DNA of 64,000 nucleotides from assembly GCA_002270565.1 (NCBI GenBank), contig NQMI01000004.1:496001-560000 (forward strand). The letters run 5' to 3'. The DNA comes from Stenocarpella maydis (lineage: Eukaryota; Ascomycota; Sordariomycetes; Diaporthales; Diaporthaceae). The notes beneath the pieces are model-generated. The model was not told where the DNA came from. It saw only the letters and a program-made list of their open reading frames with translations, and searched no databases. Shown here piece by piece: positions 1 to 11,633 of this stretch. How positions within the stretch are numbered: position 1 is the stretch's first letter; the number at the start of each line of letters is the position of its first letter. Made by a program: the position numbers and the translations under genes.

Positions 1-762
1 TAGATGGCTTGCCCGGATTTTGGCGGCTCCACACGGCCACGCCAGAAATATGTCGGGTAAGATGGAGAGAGAAGTCCGGCGGTCGGTGATGATGGAAGCC
101 TGCCTTCTGGGTGAGACCTCGTCCAGACAGACCCCCCCCCGGTTCTACTTAGCTCCCCTCTGGTGATGCGGTGCAGCCCCGGCTCGAGTCGGGTATTTGA
201 GTCGTCCGATATTTTAGTCAGCATGTTAAGAATAAGAATATGGTCTGCGATACCAAGCGCTTCCTGCTTTACATGGCCGCCATTAGGTTTCCTTGTAATG
301 TTTTTTCCTGGGCGATATCGTCATCCATGTGTGCAGTGGGCGGGTTGCGCTCGGGGGGGCTCCATGGACTAACTAGTTCGTCCCACCCTCCCATGCCTCC
401 CTTCTCGTCTGTGTCCGTCCCACGAACAGCATGTCCGAACGCAGTCCGATATTTGGATGCTCTAACCTGCAGTAGGCTGAGTAGCCTTGACTATGGATGC
501 ACCCCGGCCTTTGTACGTGCTGCTCTCGAGCCCCGCCGTGGTCGATTTTGCAACAAGCTCCGGTATCCTTAGTACCCGCCACGGACTTCTCCCTCGGACC
601 CCGGATGGAGCTAACCCTGCCTTGACGTCGTCTCATGTGAGACGATGTTGTACCAACACCTAAGACAAGGACCACGAACATGCGGAGACTTACTTTGCGC
701 ATGCATCTCCCCGTTTCCTGCAGTTTCCCTGGCCTAGGTTTGAGACCCAAGACGCCGCCATC
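1..762. other. left flank without a supported gene
   Basis: Only short overlapping frames occur here and none resembles a known domain. The last part is presumably the promoter and 5' leader of the hydrolase gene that starts at 763. Nothing else seen. Confidence 0.5.
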
Positions 763-1645
763 ATGGTCAAGATCCTCTGCCTCCACGGCCAAGGAACAAG
801 CGGTTCGATATTCAAGTCACAATCAGGTTCGTATCTCAACTATTTGTGCCCTTGGTATTTTTCCTCTGGTGCCCTTGCGTCCCCCAAGGCTGATCAAACC
901 TCAAGCCTCGTTCCGCGCCAAGCTGCCCTCCGAGTGGCAGTGGGACTTTCCGGATGCTCCACACGCGGCTAACCCACACCCCGGTATCGACGTCCTGTTC
1001 CCTAGCCCAACCTACGCGTGGTGGTTGGCTACACAAGACGCCGTGAACGCCGTTCGGGCTGCCCACCTATGGCTTGACGAGTACATTGAGGAGCATGGTC
1101 CTTATGACGGGGTCTGCTGTTTCTCTCAGGGTTGCTCCCTCGTTGGCACTTACCTCTTATACCACGCAAAAGAGAATCCTCAGCTTCCAATTCCTTTCAA
1201 ATCAGCAGTCTTTATCTGTGGGGGGCTCCCGTTGCCAGTGCTGGAAGACATGGGTCTCGATGCACGGGGGGCATATGACCTGAACCAGAGGACGGTGGAC
1301 CTGATGAAGGCTAAAAGCGCGGTGCTGTATGACACTGCGAGCCTACCCAAGGGTCAAGGGCTATGGGACTATACCGCAGATTTGGAGCATAATGCAGATG
1401 AACTGCCCGATGATGTGGACTGCTTTGGACTGGACTTCACATCGTTCCCAAAGGACATCAGGATCAAGATACCAACTGTCCACGTTATTGGGGCTAAAGA
1501 CCCGAGGTGGTCCGCTGGTGTCCAGCTAGCCTACTTCTGTGATGATCGCAAAATATTTGATCATGGAGGTGGCCACGACATACCAAGAACAACGCGGGTA
1601 TCAATGAGCATTGCCGAGCTGCTCAGAGGCGTCAACGGATGTTGA
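763..1645 (+). CDS. FSH1-family serine hydrolase (alpha/beta hydrolase)
   Basis: Exons 763-826 and 906-1645 with a 79-nt GT-AG intron; the join is in frame and gives 267 residues. The start is chosen because MVKILCLHGQG is the canonical FSH1 opening (first beta strand and oxyanion-loop HG). The nucleophile elbow is CFSQG with Ser about 95; the other triad members are probably Asp about 220 in GAKDPRW and His about 245 in GGGHDIPR. The length matches the yeast FSH1-3 and fungal DUF341 families, which are small soluble esterases, some of them acting in secondary-metabolite pathways. No biosynthetic genes lie nearby, so the substrate is unknown. The right side is a transposon island, so this may be an accessory gene. 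The family call is secure; the exact function is not. Confidence 0.85.
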
Positions 1646-3242
1646 GATCAAGGTATTATGTCTATTGGATGTGGATCAGTTGTATTATCAGTTATATATA
1701 TAGATATGGCTCCAACCCCCCCAAGGAAAGGCAGTCATGGATACTTCTAGCTCTCAAGGTCACATTTAGCAATTATCAGCAGAGTCAGCCATTGGCTATT
1801 TTGGAAACCTAAGTTCCATGACCCACGTTTAGCACTAACGCCAATACTAAATAAATATGGATGCAGACGGCCGTGTCAAATTCTCTCCAAGCTACCTATT
1901 TACAGACCGGAGTACTCCTTCTTAGGTCAGTCTTTCTAGCTAAGACCTCTAATGTATTGGAGAGCATTGGCGTGTAGCTAGGCTGGGTTCAAAGTTGCTA
2001 ACATTCGACTTATTATAGTAATTAAGGAGGGTATAATAGCACCTAGCTTAGCTGGCGAAATGCAGACCAGAAAATCAGAGCGTTGAAACCACTAAACACA
2101 TTCTTGGCTCATCAGAAACAAAGTTCCATAGTTTTCTTTTATGTTGAAGAGACTTTTGAGGCTGATTTCTTCTTGCCGATGCAGGCCAGTTACTGACATG
2201 AAGGCAGGGTTCAGACATCAAGCTGGCAGATGAAGGTGATGTGATGGTCATCGAGTTGAATGCACAAGACCATCACAGCCTCTAAAGGGGTCTGTTTTCT
2301 TGCTACGCCATCCGTTCGTGTTACAAGGGCTTGCGTGTGCGAAGGGCTTGTGTATTCAACGATAATCTCTAAGGGCTTCTTAGGGAGACTAATGATTTTA
2401 GGATATTCCTTGAAGCAACCCGCCTGTGGCGTCCCTATATATAACCCTTCTTCTTCACGGATGCCTCAGGCATCCGCGCTGCTATGGCTCTCTTGCTCCG
2501 CTATTGCTGCCTGGAGGGTTCCACCACGGCGCGTACAGCGCTTCCGTGTGACAGTTCGTCGGTAGGATCGGGGCATACAGACGGAGGTCACACAGCAGGA
2601 ACTGCATCACCACTTAGCCTCATCACGAAGGTATCACTATTTCTTAGTGACTGGTTGTTGTGTTTTGAAGCTCTTGTTATCGGCATTGTATTATCTAATT
2701 CTGGGTCTTCAAACGTTTGCTTTGAACTGTATCAAGGGACCGCCCCATCTCTTTCTTCAACAAAGAAAGAGGGAATTGTAACCAGATTAAGAACGAAGCC
2801 TATTACATCATCACTCATACCTACTCATAGCTACGGGTCACCGGAGTATTCATATGCCTAATGTAAGTATCACGCATGTATGTATGGTATAGTTATTTAT
2901 AGACATGAAATACTAGCTTAGGTACTATGGGAGTATGTAGTATTATGGGTGGGTGTTGCATAGGAGGTGAGTGGTGTGGTTGTGGGTGTCTGAATTCCTA
3001 CCTGGCTTCATTCTCACGATATACTACAAGCCCGTACGTAGGTCATCCCTTTTTATGGCTGCGAATATCTGAATCCTTATGAATTGTTCACAAGTCAGTG
3101 TATACCTTTGGCAATAGGCATAACAACCTGTCGCTGGTAAGGCGGCGTTGTACTTTCGGCGTTGTTGACACCGAGGGCGCTAGGATGCCCATGACCGCCT
3201 AATGGCCAGTGTTTTTCACTTATTTGCAGCTTCGAATTGGTG
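1646..3242. other. gene-free AT-rich flank with a possible solo LTR
   Basis: No coding region is supported. Around 2319-2784 the sequence looks like a plus-strand LTR: it opens with TGTTAC, has a TATA-like tatatataacc at about 2437-2447 followed by a CT-rich GC-richer leader, and ends near gtaacca. No clean target-site duplication is visible, so this is only a suggestion. The rest is AT-rich and unremarkable. Confidence 0.3.
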
Positions 3243-4965
3243 CCGCTGTCTGTGACAAGCGAAGTGATGCCCCCCCCCGGTAAATTAGCTGTTTCCGCAC
3301 GTGCCACCAAAATTTGGCTGGGCGGCTAGGAAACTCATAATTCTCGCCTGGACAACCACATCAACGTAAACAACATCGCCTACGCCCTTAACTGAGGGGG
3401 TCACGATGGCTAGCCACCGCCTATTAAGCGTGAAGTTACAGCAGTTAGAGTTTTATTTGCGCTCTAAGCCATTACTACCAAACAAGTAGCTATAGGCGGA
3501 ATTCCGGTGCGGTAGGGCTATTATCCAGCGGTACCGGAAGAGAGTTGCCACCACCAGAACCGTCGCCTTAAGCATACCATCGTTCTCGCCATTAAACAGT
3601 GTCAAGTTGGAGCAATAGGCTATAGAGGTTAATCATCTGCCTTTACCCAGATAAAGCTATAAAGCTCAACTAACCTGTAGATTATATGGGATAGAAGCTA
3701 AAAGATCTTTTGCTCAATAAGCTAGACCTATACCTTAATAAAATGTAGTATTTCCTAGCCGAGCACTTCAAAATTAACATTTCCATAAGAATGATATTAT
3801 AAGCGCTTGCAGACTGCAACTAGTTTAACAAACGAGTATACATACTAGCCCGGCAGCATAACAAGGGATCTCCATAGGTACTATCTCTAGTGGGTAAATA
3901 AGCCGCCCCATATAGTTGATATATTTGTTTACTGCAATAAGTCGGGTCTTAATAAGCGTAATCGCATAAGGAGGACAGGTTGGGCACTAGTTGGGTATAC
4001 TCCACAGGTGAAAAGTCTTCTCAAGCGAGGCGCTTGCTACCATATCCTCCCAGTAATTATAGTTAACGGCTTGCTTGCCGTTACAGTATACAAGGGTTAT
4101 ACAACAAAAGAGTTTTTCCTTAACTAGTTGCTAGAAAGTATATTGCTGAAGATAAACCCGTACCCAGGACCAAGGTTAATTCTCATAATGAATAATGCTT
4201 CCTAGCACTATAACAAGAGAATCTAAGAGGCAGTTAGCCAGAGAGGCATAAAACTATATTATCTACCCCTATACTTGCCTGATTTCAACCCCATTAAGGC
4301 ATATTTCAGTGATCTAAAGCACTATTTGCATCATCAGTACCAGTATAAGGCATCTAACTATAATTCAGACCAGCAATTTGCATAATTCTTATATTCTTAT
4401 GCCTGGGAGGTTAGGATAAGAGTATAAGCAATTCAGGGATATTTCCGCTATACATAAGTACTAATAGAAAGAGCAGAACAAGGCGCATATAATGATACTA
4501 ATTAGAAGTTATAATGATGAAAATTAAGGAAGTTCTCATTAAGTATTATAGCATAAGTTAAGCAGTATTTTTTATAAGTTAACTAGTTGGGTTAATAGCT
4601 AGAGATTAATGCAGATAAATTAGTGCCTTCCTATAAGTAAATATACCTAATTAATTTAGTGCCCTGTGTAGGGCACCAAATTACCTAAATCTACTATATT
4701 TGCTTGAAATAAATAACTTTCCTCCTTCAGACTGCTTCCTATTACTAACTACATCTTCTTATATGCCTAATTACTACTTTCCTTACTCAGGAAGTGCCCT
4801 AGGGACTCATCAAATGACTCCTCCGCATTAGCAGACTATGGCAGCCATAATAGCGGGCTTCTAACCCTCTAATTAAGTATTTAACCTACTTATAAGGCCC
4901 AGCATTAGATAAAGCTAATCAATCAGTTAGGCAACCCTTACGGGCTTTATAAGTTATATACTCTG
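3243..4965 (+). repeat. left arm of the long inverted repeat
   Basis: A plus-orientation copy of the Tc1/mariner-type element. A degenerate transposase end is readable at about 4270-4330 (LPDFNPIKAYFSDLKHYL), the C-terminal DDE block of this superfamily. Stops interrupt it throughout, so it is not functional. Confidence 0.75.
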
Positions 4966-4984
4966 ATGAATTTGTGCTATAAAA

Positions 4985-5330
4985 TAGCATTCAGTTCAGC
5001 GTGTGTTTCGGCAGGGTCGCAGTGTGGTGCTCTGAGGCGAATTCGGACGATTGACAATGGTCTGGACAACTTTGTATTGAATTAAGTTGGGCTTCTGTAA
5101 GCCCTCCTTATATACCCTCCGACGTCGTCTCACCCCTGGGCACGCTGCGGTCGGCTCTGGTGCAAATTTGCAAATGCCGGAAAATTCGCCCTTCCAACAC
5201 ACCATCTTTGGTTCCAAGCAGCCAGCCAACCATAGCCCTAGTAATACCCAAATTAAGTACATACAAACTTCTGAAATCAAGCTATCCAATGCACTAAGTT
5301 ATATACTTTTTGGGTAAGAAATAAGGGTAA
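4985..5330 (-). mobile_element. possible LTR-like insertion inside the spacer
   Basis: This block has balanced base composition, unlike the AT-rich arms around it. On the minus strand it contains a TATA-like tatataagg (around 5107-5115) followed by a GC-richer leader, as in fungal LTR promoters. The minus frame at 4996-5289 is open for 97 residues but resembles no protein and is probably leader sequence. Boundaries and target-site duplications could not be fixed. Confidence 0.25.
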
Positions 5331-5445
5331 TGCAGAGGTCTGAATTAAGGTGCAAATGCAGGCCAAAATAATCGACTCACGGCCACCAAACTCATCTTGC
5401 GTCACGCACGCACTGGGCGTACTTAGCGAAAATCGCCTGACTCGC

Positions 5446-5489
5446 AAGTCTAGGGTAACTCCTTACAACGAAGTCTAGGGTAACTCCTT
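5446..5489. repeat. 19-bp direct repeat, period 25
   Basis: The sequence aagtctagggtaactcctt occurs at 5446-5464 and again at 5471-5489, separated by six bases, in the GC-richer part of the spacer. It could be a subterminal repeat of an inserted element. Confidence 0.7.
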
Positions 5490-5559
5490 GCACGGAGTAC
5501 CAACGCCCTGCTGAGCGGTTCCGTTTAACAGCAACCTATAAGCAACTAATAAATATCTG

Positions 5560-6390
5560 GTTATATCACTATAGGGCACATTACAAGGCTAATTATTGCC
5601 ACTATAATAAGGGTGATGCCTTATAGCAGTAGTGTTTCATAAAGAAGAATAATATGCACATAAGTTTATCTAATAGAGACTTATCTAAATAGGCTAAAGT
5701 AATTGCTAGGGGCAAAGCTGCTCTAAGGGGGCTACCGGAAGTTCTCTTTAACTGCTGGAAAGCTTAGGCTAAAGTTAATGATGAGGAGTCTGCTGATGAT
5801 AGAGTCAGCCTTATCCTGCCTAGGAAAAAGTAAAAGAAGCAGAAGTAGAGGGAAAGTAGTATTAACATTATTATTAACCCATCGTTTAATATTAACTTGC
5901 CTAGGGTTGGGTATAGCTAGGCAGCCTTAATGGGGCCGCCACTATTGCTACTGCCTGCTTCTTCTTACGGGTTTAATGGGCTCCCAGCTCTACTAATGGT
6001 AGCAATAATGATGGCACTAGGGAGCCCAGTATGGCGGCAGAAGCTGCCAGTAATACTGTTGTTATTACTGCTATGGGTAGATGGGGATGAAAAAGTGCTA
6101 TATTAAGAGTTTATTATGGAAGCGCTTTAGAAGCACTTTAAGCACCCATTAGAGAGAGAGCAGCTTAAACAACTTCTAAAGGTAATAAAGTAGCAAGGAT
6201 TTAACTTTTATAAGCTCCACAGGAAGGAGGATATGTGGTTTAATAACTAGGGCCTGCAGGCCATCTCACTAATCAGAATGCTTATTAAGCTATACCTAAA
6301 GGGGAAGGAGGACTTTACTAGTTTCTTCAATAATAACAACAATAATGAGGACTTGCTGCCCCAGCAGGGGCCATCAGACAGTTGATAAGT
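5560..6390 (+). pseudogene. degenerate open frame in the spacer, family unknown
   Basis: Several long stretches read as protein if scattered TAG/TAA codons are ignored, for example HFKHPLERE, LLKVIK and GFNFYKLHRKEDMWFNN between about 6130 and 6245. They are preceded by a low-complexity Ala/Leu segment and a basic PRKK stretch, and followed by an Asn run near 6340. The stops look like RIP-type C-to-T changes. I do not recognise the family. It could be an accessory protein of the element or a passenger gene captured between the arms. Confidence 0.35.
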
Positions 6391-6411
6391 TAACCACCAG
6401 GCAGATATCAA

Positions 6412-8131
6412 TAGTATATAACCCATGAAGCCCGTGAGGGTTGCCTAACTGACTGATTAGCTTCGTCTAACGCTAGGCCTTGTGAGTAGGTCAAATACTT
6501 AACCAGAGGGTCAGAAGCCCGCCATTATGGCTGCTGTAGTCTACCGAGGCGGAGGAGTCATTTAATAAGTCCCTAGGGCACTTCCTAAGCGAGGAAAGTA
6601 GTAATTAGGCACATAAGAAGATATAGTTAGCAATAGGAAGTAGTCTAAAGAAGGAAAGTTGTTTATTTCAAGCAAATATAGTAGATTTAGGTAATTTAGT
6701 GCCCTATACAGGGTACCAAATTGATTAGGTATATTTACCCATAGGAAGGCACTAATTCATCTGTATTAACCCCTAGCCACCAACCCAACTAGTTAACTTA
6801 CAAAAAACACTGCTTAACCTATGCTATAACACTTAATAAGAACTCCCTCAATTTTCATCATTATAACTTCTAACTAGTACCATTATATGTGCCTCATTCT
6901 GCTCTTTCCATTAGTACTCGCGCGTAACGGAAATATCCCTAAATCGCTTATACCTTCATCCCAACCTCCCAGGCACAAGAATACAAGAATTACACAAATT
7001 ACTAGTCTGAATCATAGTCAGACGCCTTATACTAGTACTAATAACATAAATAGCACTTTAAATTACTGAAATATGCCTTAATAGGGTTGAAATTAGGTAA
7101 GTATGGGGGTAGATAATATAGTTTCACGCCTTTCTAGCTAACTGCCTCCTAGATTTTCTTATTATAATGCTAGGAAGTATTATCCATTATGAGAATTAAC
7201 CTTAATCCTAGGTATGGGTTTATCTTTAGCAATATACTTCCTAGCAACCAGTTAAGGAAAAACTCTTTCATTATATAACCCTTATATACTATAATGGCAA
7301 GCAAGCTGTTAACTGTGATCGCTGGGAGGATATGGCAGCAAGTGCCTCGCTTAAGAAGACTTTCCACCCATAGAGTATACCCAACTGGTGCCTAACCTGT
7401 CCTCCTTATGCTATTATACTTATTAAGGCCCAACTCATTATAGTAAATAAATATATTAACTATATAGGGCGGCTTATTTACCTACTAGAGATAGTACCCA
7501 TAAAGATCCTCATTATACTACCGGGCTAGTATGTGTACTTATTTGTTAGACTAGTTGCAGTCTGCAAGCACTTATAATATCATCCTTATAGAAATATTGA
7601 TTTGGAAGTATTTAGCTAGAAAACACTATATTTTATTAAGGTATAGGTCTAGCTTGTTAAGTAAAAGATCTTTTAACTCCTATCCCATACAATCTACAGG
7701 TTAGTTGAGCTCTACAGCTTTATCCGGGTAAAGGCAAACGACTAACCTCCACAGCCCATTGCTTTAACTTAACACTATTTGATGGCAAGAGCAACAGTAT
7801 GCTTAAGGCAACAGTTCTAGTGGTAGCAACTCTCTTCCAGTACCGCTGGATAGTAGCCCTACCGCACCGGAATTCCGCCTATAGCCACTTGTTTGGTGGT
7901 GATGGCTTAGAGTGCAAATAAAACTCTAACCGCTGCAACTCCATGCTTGATAGGCGGTGGCTAGCCATCGTAACCCCCTCAGTTAAGGGTGTAGGCGACG
8001 TTGTTTACATTGATATGGTTGTTCAGGCGAGAATTGTAAGTTTCCTGGCCGCCCAGCCAAATTTTGGTGGCACGTGCGGAAACGGCTAATTTACCGGGGG
8101 GGGGCATCACTTCGCTTGTCACAGACAGCGG
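6412..8131 (-). repeat. right arm of the long inverted repeat
   Basis: The reverse-complement partner of 3243-4965. It keeps the longest open remnant of the transposase (7170-7367). Its outer end lies about 320 bp from the GH79 start codon. Confidence 0.75.
7170..7367 (-). pseudogene. Tc1/mariner-type DDE_3 transposase fragment
   Basis: A 65-codon remnant on the minus strand. It contains RGTCCHILPAITVNSLLA, followed by a conserved aromatic block (VYKGYIMKEFFLNWLL) and ending in NPYLGLRLILIMDN. This order matches the core of DDE_3 endonuclease-like transposases: a beta-strand block, then the NPYPGPRSVLVMDN-type strand carrying the second catalytic Asp. It is flanked by stops on both sides. 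The homologous region in the left arm is more damaged. It is not functional. Confidence 0.7.
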
Positions 8132-8350
8132 ATATCCGGGGATCGTGGAGCCGAAACCTCCACTTCGAGATGCTGGTCCCTGGGCATAGCTCTACTTTCG
8201 GTTGAAATCTCCGCTGCCCGATGGTGTGCTGGGACGTCACTACGCATACGGCTCTACTGCGCCATACTTCGTTAATCATTAGCAGTTATAACAATGTAGC
8301 ATTTTCGCCTACTCATTTTGATCCATGATCGCCCGGGGGTGGCGGACGGG

Positions 8351-8358
8351 TATTTAAG
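8351..8358 (+). promoter_or_regulatory. TATA-like box of the GH79 gene
   Basis: tatttaag lies 98 bp upstream of the ATG at 8449, a normal spacing for fungal genes. The stretch 8132-8448 between the repeat arm and this gene holds no other feature. Confidence 0.5.
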
Positions 8359-8448
8359 AAAATGGCGCCGTACCCATGTCTAACTTTCAAAGGGAGCCTC
8401 TGTGTTGTGGTTTTTCAATTCAGCTGGTGCAACTGCTGTTGATACACA

Positions 8449-10580
8449 ATGAGGTCCTCCGCCCTTGACGCAGCCATCCTGCTCTTGACGGGCGTAAGCA
8501 GCTCCGCGGCGTATCCTAAGCGGACTAACGACGGCGTGGTACAACTTGACATACCCGCATCGGCTGTGGGCGCGTCAATCCCCCACTCTGCCTCGTTCCA
8601 GTCATTCTCCTTTGAGCCTGCCTTTTGGGTAGAGTTCTTTGGGAACGCCTCCGAGCCCAATGGGCTCACCTTTGAGCTTCTCTCGAGGCTCGTTGAGCGT
8701 GGCGGTGAGCCCATTGTAAGGCCGGGAGGAATCACCCAGGACAGCATGATATTCAATGCGTCTGCGGCTGATCCGGTACGAACAACCAACGCGGCTGGCG
8801 GTGTATACCGAACGACGTTCGGACCTGAATACTGTACGTCCAGAGGCTCTTCGGTGTCAACGCCTGAGGACGTCGGATACCGGAACTCGAAGCTGACATG
8901 CCAAAGACCAGAGCTGGGATAACTTCCCCAAGGGAACAAGATTTGTATCAACTCTCAACTTTGGGAATAACAGCATCGACATCGCCCTGGATATGGCTGT
9001 GGCGTCTGTTCAGTACCAGAGGGACAAGATCGACTATTTCGAGCTCGGTAACGAGCCGACCAATTACCCAAGCTCTAGATGGAATCTTAGCACCGACGCG
9101 TACGTTGCACAGTGGAAGCAATGGACATCACAGATCGACGCAGCAGTTAATGAGGCTGTGGGCGCAAACGAGCCTGCTTTCCCGAGTGAGCGCTGGTGGG
9201 CTTCAGTAAGCAGCTTCCAGAGGCAATTTTGACCCCTTCGCAATAATGGATTTCCTTTTCGGAGCCCATGTCATAAAAGGCATGGGTACCTTGTGTCCTG
9301 CTTCATAATTTTTTCCACTGGAACTTCTTTAGTTCTTTGAAAGCTGACACCCAATGCTGCAGTCTGCCACCACTGACCAGACTGGACTTCATGTGCGTCC
9401 CGCGGATATCATCCCAGCCGGCATCAACTCAGACAATCAGGTTGCTCAGTACTCAATTCACTCGTAAGTAGCTTCTCAATGCCTTTCCAACCATCTTGTG
9501 AACGTGGGTCCTCTTCCTGTTTTCTATGCCTCAGAAGCCTACCACACTGTAGGTCATGAGAAACACACTGGTTTGAGGCTCTGCCCAAGTTCAAATTAAA
9601 CTTATTCATCCAAAATTAGTTATCAGTATAGCACATGCGACCCAGCTAGAAATAAGTTGGCAACAATACCCAACATCCTAAATCACACCAGGTCGCTTCA
9701 ATATGCCGATGAGGAGATCTATCCCTCGGCGAAGGCAGCCATGGATTCCGGCTCCACTTGGGTTATCGGCGAATTCAACTCAATCTCGTGCTCAGGCGCG
9801 CCCAATGTCTCGGACACATTCGCACAGGCGCTATGGGTCATCGACATGGAGCTGATCTACGCGGCCCGCAACGCCTCCTCGGTCCACCTCCACCAGGGCG
9901 CCACCCTGGTCTTCCAGAGTGCAGACCAATCGAATACTGTAAGTACCATTCTTATCCTGCTACAGTTCCCCGATATCTGTGCCCGGGAATGTCCTGGAAT
10001 GTATTACTTTGGGGCCCGTAGCAGGTGATTGACATTGAACGCGTACCAGGCGGGCGAGAATGGAACGCCGGGCTTCTCGACCTACGACTTCGTGTACCCG
10101 CGCAACAGCTCCAAGCGGGGGGAGCCGCGCGCCCTGCCGAGCTTCGTCAGCCTTCTGTTCATCACCGAGGCCCTCGGCTCCGGCTCCGGCGCCCAGGTTG
10201 CCGGGCTCGAGGCGCCCGCCGGCCTCAGCGGGGACCATTTCTCGTCCTACGCCTTTTATGAGGGCGGCGCCCTGAGCAAGGTTGCGCTGATCAACTTGCA
10301 ACCGTATTACAAGAACTCGACCGAGGATTTCACCGTCACCGTCGATCTGTCGCAGTACACTCGGGACCTGGAGTCGCCGGCCCAGCTGAAGCGCATGACG
10401 GCCCCGTATGTCGACGAGGGGAGGACAGAAAATACCACTTGGGCTGGACAGTCATTTAAGAACGGTGAGCCAACCGGGCAACTGGACATTGAGGAGATCG
10501 GCCAAGATGGGTTGGTCGAGGTCAGGGGCAGTGAGGCTGTTCTCATTTTCCTTGACGGTGGCTCTGTATATACCTCGTAG
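8449..10580 (+). CDS. secreted GH79 beta-glucuronidase-like glycoside hydrolase
   Basis: Five exons: 8449-8833, 8907-9205, 9363-9463, 9620-9938, 10050-10580. All introns are GT-AG and the sum is in frame, giving 544 residues. The N-terminus is a signal peptide (about residues 1-21). The acid/base motif is YFELGNEPTNY (Glu about 178) and the nucleophile motif is VIGEFNSISCSG (Glu about 313). The C-terminal third, after VYPRNSS, fits the Glyco_hydro_79C beta-sandwich. The family acts on glucuronic-acid or 4-O-methyl-glucuronic-acid side chains of proteoglycans and plant polysaccharides. Several potential N-glycosylation sites are present. It sits right next to a transposon island and upstream of an APH-like pseudogene, but appears intact itself. 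The last intron acceptor (10049) was chosen because the nearer AGs break the frame. Confidence 0.88.
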
Positions 10581-10599
10581 GGCTGCATCTACTTGGGTA

Positions 10600-11633
10600 G
10601 ATACTCATACTGGTATCTCCAATCTGGACAGTGCTTCCTCAGCAGTCTCCCTGTATACTTTCAGGGACTTTGGAGGTACTCCCCGTGGACCCTTTGCCAC
10701 GATTGTCTGCATTGCACTCACGGCGTTCTGCATAGCCTCTTGATTCGCGTTAGCCCTGGTTTCTTCCCGGAATCGAGGAGTGTTCGTCTCCAGCAATATT
10801 TCTCGAACACTTCCAGCATTATCTCCCTCTCAGCTTCTGCCTCACGCGTGTGCCACAGCCCGCCATTCCACCGGAACATGCCGTTCGGGTTCCACCTCGG
10901 CCCAGGGACGGTGCCTGCAAATTCCTAGGCAAGGATTGCGGTGATCTTTGCGGTCCGTAGTTCGATCACGATTTTGTGAAAGTTCAAATCACAGTGCGCC
11001 AGGCAGACCCTGGCATCATCAAGCTTCAACTCACTCGCTCTTTCTCAGTCGTTTGAGAGCATGTCCACAAAGGCCCGGACGCTGGGGACCAGGTCGCGAA
11101 CCCAAGCCAGCGCACTGTGATTCTCAAATGTCGTAGATGACGCGATCCATCTAGGCGGCGCACAGGGCGGCCTAGGTCCTGTAAGTTCCGGAGACGTTGA
11201 GTGTCGATATACTTTCGCCCGGAGGCCAGTATTCCGCAGTACCCGGGACCTGCTACCTTCTCCAGCAGGGCAAACTCGTGGCCCGGTGGGTTGTTCTCTG
11301 AGGCGTCGAAGCGTATTACGCCGGTACGGGGATCGACGTGTTCTCCCTGACCCATCTTATGATCGAAACCTCGTTCAGAGCCTTGATGCGGGGGAGGTGT
11401 TCGCCTGACACGCCTAGGACGAGACTGGTTGAGCCGTCCGGCTCTCTGGTCTTAGCCGGCCCCAGCCATTCACTGAATCGGGCTTCGGAATGTAACTGGT
11501 AGATTGTGTGATAACAGGTGCGTGCACCAAAGAAGCTGAGTGCCCTTGCGGGAGGAAGACTGAGCGAGGAAAGGAGGCGCTGGATCGGGTAGTTAGTTAC
11601 TGACGAGAAGAGGCAGATGATTTGATGGTGCAT
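10600..11633 (-). pseudogene. aminoglycoside phosphotransferase-like (APH) pseudogene
   Basis: Read on the minus strand from about 11633, the first segment contains LNEVSIIRWVRENTSIPVPA. The match then continues in another frame with IRFDASENNPPGHEFALLEK, so one base appears to be missing near 11300. A further change of frame gives EYWPPGESISTLNVSGTYRT followed by stops near 11170 and 11150. A remnant of the catalytic loop, AHCDLNFHKIVIEL, is near 10960-10995 and is followed by an in-frame stop where a Trp or Gln would be expected. This order matches the fungal APH/choline-kinase-like family (PF01636). At least one frameshift and several stops make it a pseudogene. These fungal paralogues are very numerous and their substrates are unknown. 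Confidence 0.72.

Larger units (their letters stand above)
3243..8131. mobile_element. 4.9-kb inverted-repeat structure built from two decayed Tc1/mariner-type copies
   Basis: The left arm (about 3243-4965) reappears as its reverse complement at about 6412-8131, leaving a spacer of about 1.45 kb. The outer edges match from ccgctgtctgtgacaag inward. Internal landmarks that match in reversed order include the ggaattccg segment at 3499/7870, the shared transposase coding segment at 4020-4330/7080-7370, and the paired gtgccct blocks at 4650-4680/6700-6720. Both arms encode pieces of a DDE_3 (Tc1/mariner superfamily) transposase pointing inward. Reading frames are broken by many TAA/TAG codons and the arms differ mainly by transition-like changes, as expected from RIP. 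It could be two copies inserted head to head, an inverted duplication, or a foldback-type element. Confidence 0.75.

Noticed and set aside
4996..5289. 97-codon minus-strand frame in the spacer
   Set aside because: Runs through a TATA-like sequence and leader of a possible LTR; does not resemble a protein.
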